From contig JAJZGO010000004.1 in NCBI GenBank assembly GCA_021798415.1, positions 1 through 49,970 on the forward strand: a DNA stretch of 49,970 nt, given 5' to 3'. The notes below the pieces were generated by a model. It made no database searches, was not told the origin of the DNA, and was given only the letters and a program-made list of their open reading frames with translations. Both the position numbers and the translations under genes were made by a program. This document shows positions 46,500 to 49,970 of the stretch, in pieces (positions within the stretch are counted from its first letter, which is position 1; the number at the start of each line of letters is the position of its first letter). This DNA is from Thermoplasmata archaeon. GTDB taxonomy: Archaea; Thermoplasmatota; Thermoplasmata; Lutacidiplasmatales; UBA184.

Positions 46500-47747
46500 G
46501 TGGAGATGCATGCGTTCGGCCGCCTCACGGAGGTCGACGTCGCGCGCCGCCGGCTCCTCTCCGCCGCCCGACCGGTACGACGCACCGAGACCCTTCCCGT
46601 CGCCGAGGCGTTCGGACGCGTGGCGGCGGCCACGATCCGGGCGCCGTTCCCGGTGCCGTCGTTCGCGCGCACGACCTGGGACGGCTACGCCGTCCGGTCG
46701 AAGGACACCACCGCGGCCGGGCCCGGGCGCCCGGTTTCGCTGCGGATCGTCGGCGAGGTCTTCGCCGAGCAGGCGTATGCCGGCCGACTCGGCGCGGGGG
46801 AGACGGTCGCGATCGCGACCGGTGGAGCGATCCCTCCGGGCGCCGACGCCGTCGTCATCTTCGAGGAGGTCGAGAGGACGGAAGGGTCGATCGTCGTCCG
46901 TCGGCGCATCCCGGCCGGCGATCGGATCAGCCGACCCGGCCACGACTTCCCCCGCGGTGCCGCGCTCGTGCGCCAGGGCACGGAGCTCTCGGCGACCGCG
47001 CTCGGCACGCTCGCGGCGTGTGGGGTTCCGACCGTGCCGGTCTACGCCCGGCCGGTCGTGGCGGTCGTCCCCAACGGCAACGAACTGCTCGTCCCCGGGG
47101 CTCCGCCGCGGACCGGTATGATCTACGAGAGCAACAACGCGACGATCGCCGCCGTCGTCACTGCCGCGGGCGGGATCCCCCGGCTCTCGGACCCGGTCCC
47201 GGACGACCCGGCGGTGATCGAGCGGGCGATCCGCGCCGCGCTCGACTCCTCCGACCTGGTCCTCGCGACCGGGGGGAGCTCGGTCGGCGAGCGGGACCAC
47301 CTGCCGCGGATCCTTCCTCGCCTCGGGACCCTCCTCTTCCACGGGGTCGCCGTCCGTGCCGGCAAGCCGACGCTGGCCGCCCGAGTGGGCGACAAGCTCG
47401 TGGTGGGCCTTCCCGGTCACCCGACGTCGTGCCTGGCGAACATGTACTGGCTCATCCTGCCCGTGCTGCGGAAGATCGCCCGCCGTGCCGGTCCCGGGTT
47501 CACCGAAGGGTGGGCGGTCCTGGGCCGCGACGCGATGGCGCCGTCCGCCGGGCTCGCCACGATCGTGCCCCTACGTTTCGAGAACGGCCGAGCCTACTCG
47601 ACGTTCCGGGGCTCCTCGATCATCACGAGCCTATCGGGCGCGACGGCGTTCGCGATGCTGCCGCCCGGACGGCGGGTCGTGCGCGCGGGGGCCAGGATCC
47701 GGGTCTACCACCTCGACCCTCCGCTCGGTACGGCGCGCCCGCAGTGA
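46500..47747 (+). CDS. moeA: Molybdopterin molybdenumtransferase MoeA
   Basis: A 415-aa enzyme that inserts molybdate (or tungstate) into adenylylated molybdopterin. Family landmarks are ARTTWDGYAVRS, ATGGAIPPGADAVVIFEEVE, PGHDFPRGAALVRQGTELSATALGTLAACG, YESNNATIAAVV, LATGGSSVGERDHLP, HGVAVRAGKPTLAARVGDKLVVGLPGHPTSCLANMYWLILP. The GTG at 46500 or the ATG two codons later could be the start. With MoaD-MoaE at 10.2-10.9 kb this shows a functional molybdopterin pathway. It lies 13 bp after the PfkB kinase gene, with which it may be co-transcribed. Confidence 0.94.
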   Translation: MEMHAFGRLTEVDVARRRLLSAARPVRRTETLPVAEAFGRVAAATIRAPFPVPSFARTTWDGYAVRSKDTTAAGPGRPVSLRIVGEVFAEQAYAGRLGAGETVAIATGGAIPPGADAVVIFEEVERTEGSIVVRRRIPAGDRISRPGHDFPRGAALVRQGTELSATALGTLAACGVPTVPVYARPVVAVVPNGNELLVPGAPPRTGMIYESNNATIAAVVTAAGGIPRLSDPVPDDPAVIERAIRAALDSSDLVLATGGSSVGERDHLPRILPRLGTLLFHGVAVRAGKPTLAARVGDKLVVGLPGHPTSCLANMYWLILPVLRKIARRAGPGFTEGWAVLGRDAMAPSAGLATIVPLRFENGRAYSTFRGSSIITSLSGATAFAMLPPGRRVVRAGARIRVYHLDPPLGTARPQ

Positions 47748-47772
47748 CCCGCACCCGGCGCGACGACAACGG

Positions 47773-47776
47773 TTAA
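47773..47776 (+). promoter_or_regulatory. TATA-like box for purQ
   Basis: TTAA in CGGTTAAGCGC is 24-27 bp before the GTG at 47800, the leaderless spacing. It decides the purQ start inside a much longer open frame. Confidence 0.5.
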
Positions 47777-47799
47777 GCGCCCCGGACGGCTCGTCCGGC

Positions 47800-48630
47800 G
47801 TGGCCCGCCGAGACCTCGGGGTCGCGATCCTCTCGATCGAAGGGACGAACAACGACGAGGAGCTGTTCGTCGCGCTCTCCGCGCTCGGGGCGAACCCCGA
47901 GATCGTCCACCTGAAGCAACTCGAGGGCCGGGACGTGACGCGGGAGGAGCGCCGCCGGCTCGACGACTACCGGGTCCTCTTTCTGCCCGGCGGATTCTCC
48001 GCCGGGGATTACGTCCGGGCGGGGGCGATCTTCGCCGCGCGCCTCCGGGCATCGATCGGCGTCGAGCTGGAAGAGTTCGTGCGGTCGGGACGGCTCGTGG
48101 GCGGGATCTGCAACGGGTTCCAGGTGCTGACGGAGCTCGGCCTCTTGCCCGGACGCCCGGGCGGGCGCCTCGGCGCCCCGGAGGCGGCCCTGATGACGAA
48201 CGACAGCGGCCGGTACGAGTGCCGTCCGACGTTCCTCGCGTGGGACGGCGGACGGTTTCCGGCGCTGGAGGACGTGCCGAAGGGCACGCGGTACCTCTTC
48301 CCGTCCGGCCATGGGGAGGGGAAGCTCGTCCTGAGCGGCGACGAGGAAGCGCACCGCCGTCGTCTCGAGGAGAACGGCCAGGTCCTCTTCCGCTGGGTCG
48401 CGCCGGACGGGGGGCCGGCGACGTACCCGTGGAACCCGAACGGTTCGGCGGGGAACATCGCCGGGCTCACGAACCCGGAGGGGAACGTCTTCGGCCTGAT
48501 GCCGCACCCCGAGCGGGCGCTCGACCGGGCGCAGGCGCCGGACTGGACGCGGACCGGCTCGTCGAAGGGGTACGGGGACGGGGAGAGGTTCCTCCGCGCG
48601 ATCCTCGACTACGCCGAGCGCCAGCGGTAG
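47800..48630 (+). CDS. purQ: Phosphoribosylformylglycinamidine synthase, glutaminase subunit
   Basis: A 276-aa class I glutamine amidotransferase subunit of FGAM synthase, working with PurL and PurS (not in this window). The N-terminal LGVAILSIEGTNNDEELFVAL, the oxyanion region FLPGGFSAGDYVRAGAIFA, the nucleophile Cys in GGICNGFQVLTELGLLPG and the His-Glu pair in GLMPHPERAL are all present. The track ORF starting at 47356 runs through moeA; the GTG at 47800 matches the TTAA box. Its 3' end overlaps a convergent methylase ORF by 164 bp. Confidence 0.94.
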   Translation: MARRDLGVAILSIEGTNNDEELFVALSALGANPEIVHLKQLEGRDVTREERRRLDDYRVLFLPGGFSAGDYVRAGAIFAARLRASIGVELEEFVRSGRLVGGICNGFQVLTELGLLPGRPGGRLGAPEAALMTNDSGRYECRPTFLAWDGGRFPALEDVPKGTRYLFPSGHGEGKLVLSGDEEAHRRRLEENGQVLFRWVAPDGGPATYPWNPNGSAGNIAGLTNPEGNVFGLMPHPERALDRAQAPDWTRTGSSKGYGDGERFLRAILDYAERQR

Positions 48631-49270
48631 CCGGCCCCGCGGGCGCCCGACCGGCCCGGTCCGCGACATCGAGCCGCCAGACGTCAAGCCGTTCGCCTTC
48701 GAGCGATCGCGAGGCGACCACGCTCCGCCGTCCCCCCGCCGCGCGCCAGGCGCCGGCGAGCTCGTCGAGCGCGGAGGCGTCCTGTACCGTAGAGACGACC
48801 ACGTACGCCTCCCCGCGGGGGGCGAGGTGGTCGGCCAGGTCGTGGAGCAGGCGAGCGAGCACCCGGCAGCCGTCGGGACCCCCGTCGAGCGCGAGGCTCG
48901 TCCAAGGGTCGGGGTCCCGTTCCTCGGGCTGCGTCGGGAGGTACGGGGGGTTCGCGAGCACCCGATCGAACCGACCGAGGCCGTGGGCGAGGTCCGTGCG
49001 CACGCACTCGAGGTCGAGACCTTCCGACCGCGCGGCCTCCCGCAGCCTCGCGAGCGCGCCCGGGTTCCGGTCGGTCGCCACGACGCGGGCTCCCGCGCGC
49101 CCGGCCGCCATCGCGGCGATCCCGGAGCCCGCGCCGACCTCGAGCACGCGCGTTCCCGGGGCGACGGTTGCGAACGGGAGCAGGAGGAACGAATCCTCTC
49201 GCGGCGGGTAGACCGAGGGGATCGCGACCCGGGAACCTCGCCGCTCCGTTGGCGTGCGAATCCGCTGCAT
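48467..49270 (-). CDS. HemK/Mtq2-like protein methyltransferase
   Basis: A 267-aa Rossmann-fold SAM methylase. It begins with SVYPPREDSFLL (residues 19-30), the VYxPxEDS motif of archaeal and eukaryotic Mtq2-type enzymes that methylate the glutamine of release factor 1. The SAM motif LEVGAGSGIAA is at 43-53 and the catalytic NPPY at 107-110. The conserved core ends near residue 195 (LDVWRLDV); about 70 further Arg/Pro/Ser-rich residues are antisense to purQ, probably a run-on tail due to lack of stop codons. Start 49270 has an AATAAG box about 21-30 bp upstream. Confidence 0.85.
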   Translation of the reverse strand: MQRIRTPTERRGSRVAIPSVYPPREDSFLLLPFATVAPGTRVLEVGAGSGIAAMAAGRAGARVVATDRNPGALARLREAARSEGLDLECVRTDLAHGLGRFDRVLANPPYLPTQPEERDPDPWTSLALDGGPDGCRVLARLLHDLADHLAPRGEAYVVVSTVQDASALDELAGAWRAAGGRRSVVASRSLEGERLDVWRLDVADRAGRAPAGPATAGARRSRGSRGGTSPRPRTPSTSRSASSPAPAPGRAPARGAASGRRRSPPGS

Positions 49271-49290
49271 GGCCGTTCCGGGGCGCGATG

Positions 49291-49300
49291 CCTTCTTATT
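49291..49300. promoter_or_regulatory. A/T box between the methylase and THEP1 genes
   Basis: TTCTTATTCG-type sequence is 21-30 bp upstream of the methylase ATG (minus) and about 41-50 bp before the THEP1 ATG (plus). An AAGGAG at 49315-49320 lies in the plus-strand leader but 20 bases from the ATG, rather far for a Shine-Dalgarno site. Confidence 0.4.
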
Positions 49301-49340
49301 CGCCCCCCGCCTAGAAGGAGCGCCTACGCACTTATTCTCC

Positions 49341-49898
49341 ATGCCTCGACGTCTCTCTCCTCCGGTCAAGATCGGCATCACGGGTCTGCCCGGGGCCGGA
49401 AAGACCCAGACGCTCTTGCGGATCATCCAGCTCCTCGAGGAGGAGGGCGTGGTCGTCGGGGGGATGGTCACGGAGCCGATCGTCGAGAAGCAACGACGCA
49501 CCGGCTTCAAGATCACGAACTGGCTCACGAAGGAGCACGCGGTCTTCGCGCACGAGGGGCTCAAGTCGCGGGTGAAGTCCGGTCGCTACGGCGTCAACCT
49601 CGCCGCGCTCGAGGACCTCGGCACCCGGGCGCTCGCCCAGGCGCGCGAGTCCGCCGACGTGATCGTGATCGACGAGGTCGGGAAGATGGAGGTCGAGAGC
49701 GACCCTTTCACCCAGGCGGTCACCGAGACCCTCGACGCGAAGAAGTCGATCGTGATGACGCTCCACAAGAAGTCGCGCAACCCCTTGCTCCAGGATATTC
49801 GTCGGAGGGACGAGCTACGCCTGCTCGAGGTGACGCCGGTCAACAAGAACCTCCTCGCGTTCAAGATCGTCTACCTGATCACGGGTCGGGCGCACTAG
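49341..49898 (+). CDS. Nucleoside-triphosphatase THEP1
   Basis: A 185-aa P-loop NTPase of the THEP1 family (archaeal homologues of human NTPCR), hydrolysing ATP/GTP slowly; the cellular role is unknown. Walker A is GLPGAGKTQTLLRII (residues 13-20 for the core), and Walker B is VIVIDEVGKMEVES, followed by MTLHKKSRNPLLQDI and a hydrophobic end ITGRAH. The start at ATG 49341 is favoured over 49254 because the family begins a few residues before the P-loop. It diverges from the methylase gene. Confidence 0.9.
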   Translation: MPRRLSPPVKIGITGLPGAGKTQTLLRIIQLLEEEGVVVGGMVTEPIVEKQRRTGFKITNWLTKEHAVFAHEGLKSRVKSGRYGVNLAALEDLGTRALAQARESADVIVIDEVGKMEVESDPFTQAVTETLDAKKSIVMTLHKKSRNPLLQDIRRRDELRLLEVTPVNKNLLAFKIVYLITGRAH

Positions 49899-49970
49899 TC
49901 CCGGGCCGCGAAGGGGCGACGGACCTTCTGCTCCCTACCGCCCGGGAAGGCCCGGGCCCCCGAGAGCGCG
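49899..49970. other. Window end, no gene seen
   Basis: The final 72 bases after THEP1 hold no ORF or RNA signature that I can support. They are GC rich and contain CCCGGG-type inverted repeats. Confidence 0.3.

Noticed and set aside
1-49970. CRISPR array, insertion sequence or prophage
   Set aside because: No regularly spaced repeats, transposase, integrase or phage structural gene was seen; the gene content is housekeeping throughout.

Overview
This window reads as a piece of an archaeal chromosome, most likely from a GC-rich (roughly 70% by eye) member of the Thermoplasmatota (Thermoplasmata-like). The information-processing genes are archaeal: exosome subunits Rrp4/Rrp41/Rrp42, SBDS, proteasome alpha subunit, ribosomal proteins S8e and L37ae, RNA polymerase subunit P, SRP19, a family-B DNA polymerase, RadB, an archaeal-type glycyl-tRNA synthetase, and an EF-2 carrying the diphthamide histidine motif and ending like Thermoplasma EF-2. 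Promoters are A/T-rich boxes (TTAA, TATATAA) that often sit 22-30 bp before the start codon, so many transcripts look leaderless. The lineage is my inference from remembered family features; no database search was run.

Layout. 1-4275: hexulose-phosphate isomerase, pyruvoyl arginine decarboxylase, SCP2 protein, RNase HII (N-terminus out of frame), a KDG-aldolase-like gene cut by an in-frame TAG, and glucose dehydrogenase (the last two suggest an Entner-Doudoroff-type sugar module). 4276-4582: gene-free with four successive hairpins. 4583-6084: S8e-SRP19-GPN GTPase. 6116-10884: small hypothetical, TraB-family protein, Mrp/NBP35 ATPase, fused ADP-forming acyl-CoA synthetase, MoaE and MoaD. 10975-13615: two-subunit 2-oxoacid:ferredoxin oxidoreductase. 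13626-19423: membrane/envelope block (GT-C-like protein, Wzx-like flippase, small membrane proteins, DedA). 19455-22984: dihydroorotase, PurM, EamA transporter. 22994-26111: PolB and family-4 uracil-DNA glycosylase. 26194-29504: S12-S7-EF-2 (str operon). 29633-32385: Ogt, RadB, RNase J-like. 32525-36896 (minus): psmA-SBDS-rrp4-rrp41-rrp42-L37ae-rpoP, the archaeal exosome/proteasome superoperon. 37048-45515: DUF255/YyaL thioredoxin-fold protein, metallophosphoesterase, COG1395-type HTH regulator coupled to a degenerate TraB-like protein, UPF0200 kinase-like protein, coiled-coil protein, GlyRS, amidohydrolase. 45611-49898: PfkB kinase, MoeA, PurQ, Mtq2/HemK-like methylase, THEP1 NTPase.

How they fit together. 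Most of the window is core housekeeping. Related functions sit together: RNA decay (exosome, then RNase J), uracil surveillance (UDG then PolB), molybdopterin synthesis (MoaD, MoaE; MoeA 36 kb away), purine synthesis (PurM, PurQ), central carbon (GDH, KDG aldolase, OFOR, ADP-forming synthetase giving ATP from acyl-CoA) and cell-surface glycan export.

The observations I would check first are: (i) EF-2 has lost both the P-loop Asp and the switch-I Gly that are near-invariant in translational GTPases, with a substitution in the S12 decoding-centre loop of the same operon; (ii) a TAG stop directly after the catalytic lysine motif of the aldolase; (iii) an RNase HII whose catalytic N-terminus is readable only after a one-base shift in a GGGG run; (iv) a degenerate TraB-like protein translationally coupled to an HTH regulator; (v) the hairpin-rich gap before S8e. 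No tRNA, rRNA, CRISPR array, insertion sequence or prophage was seen.
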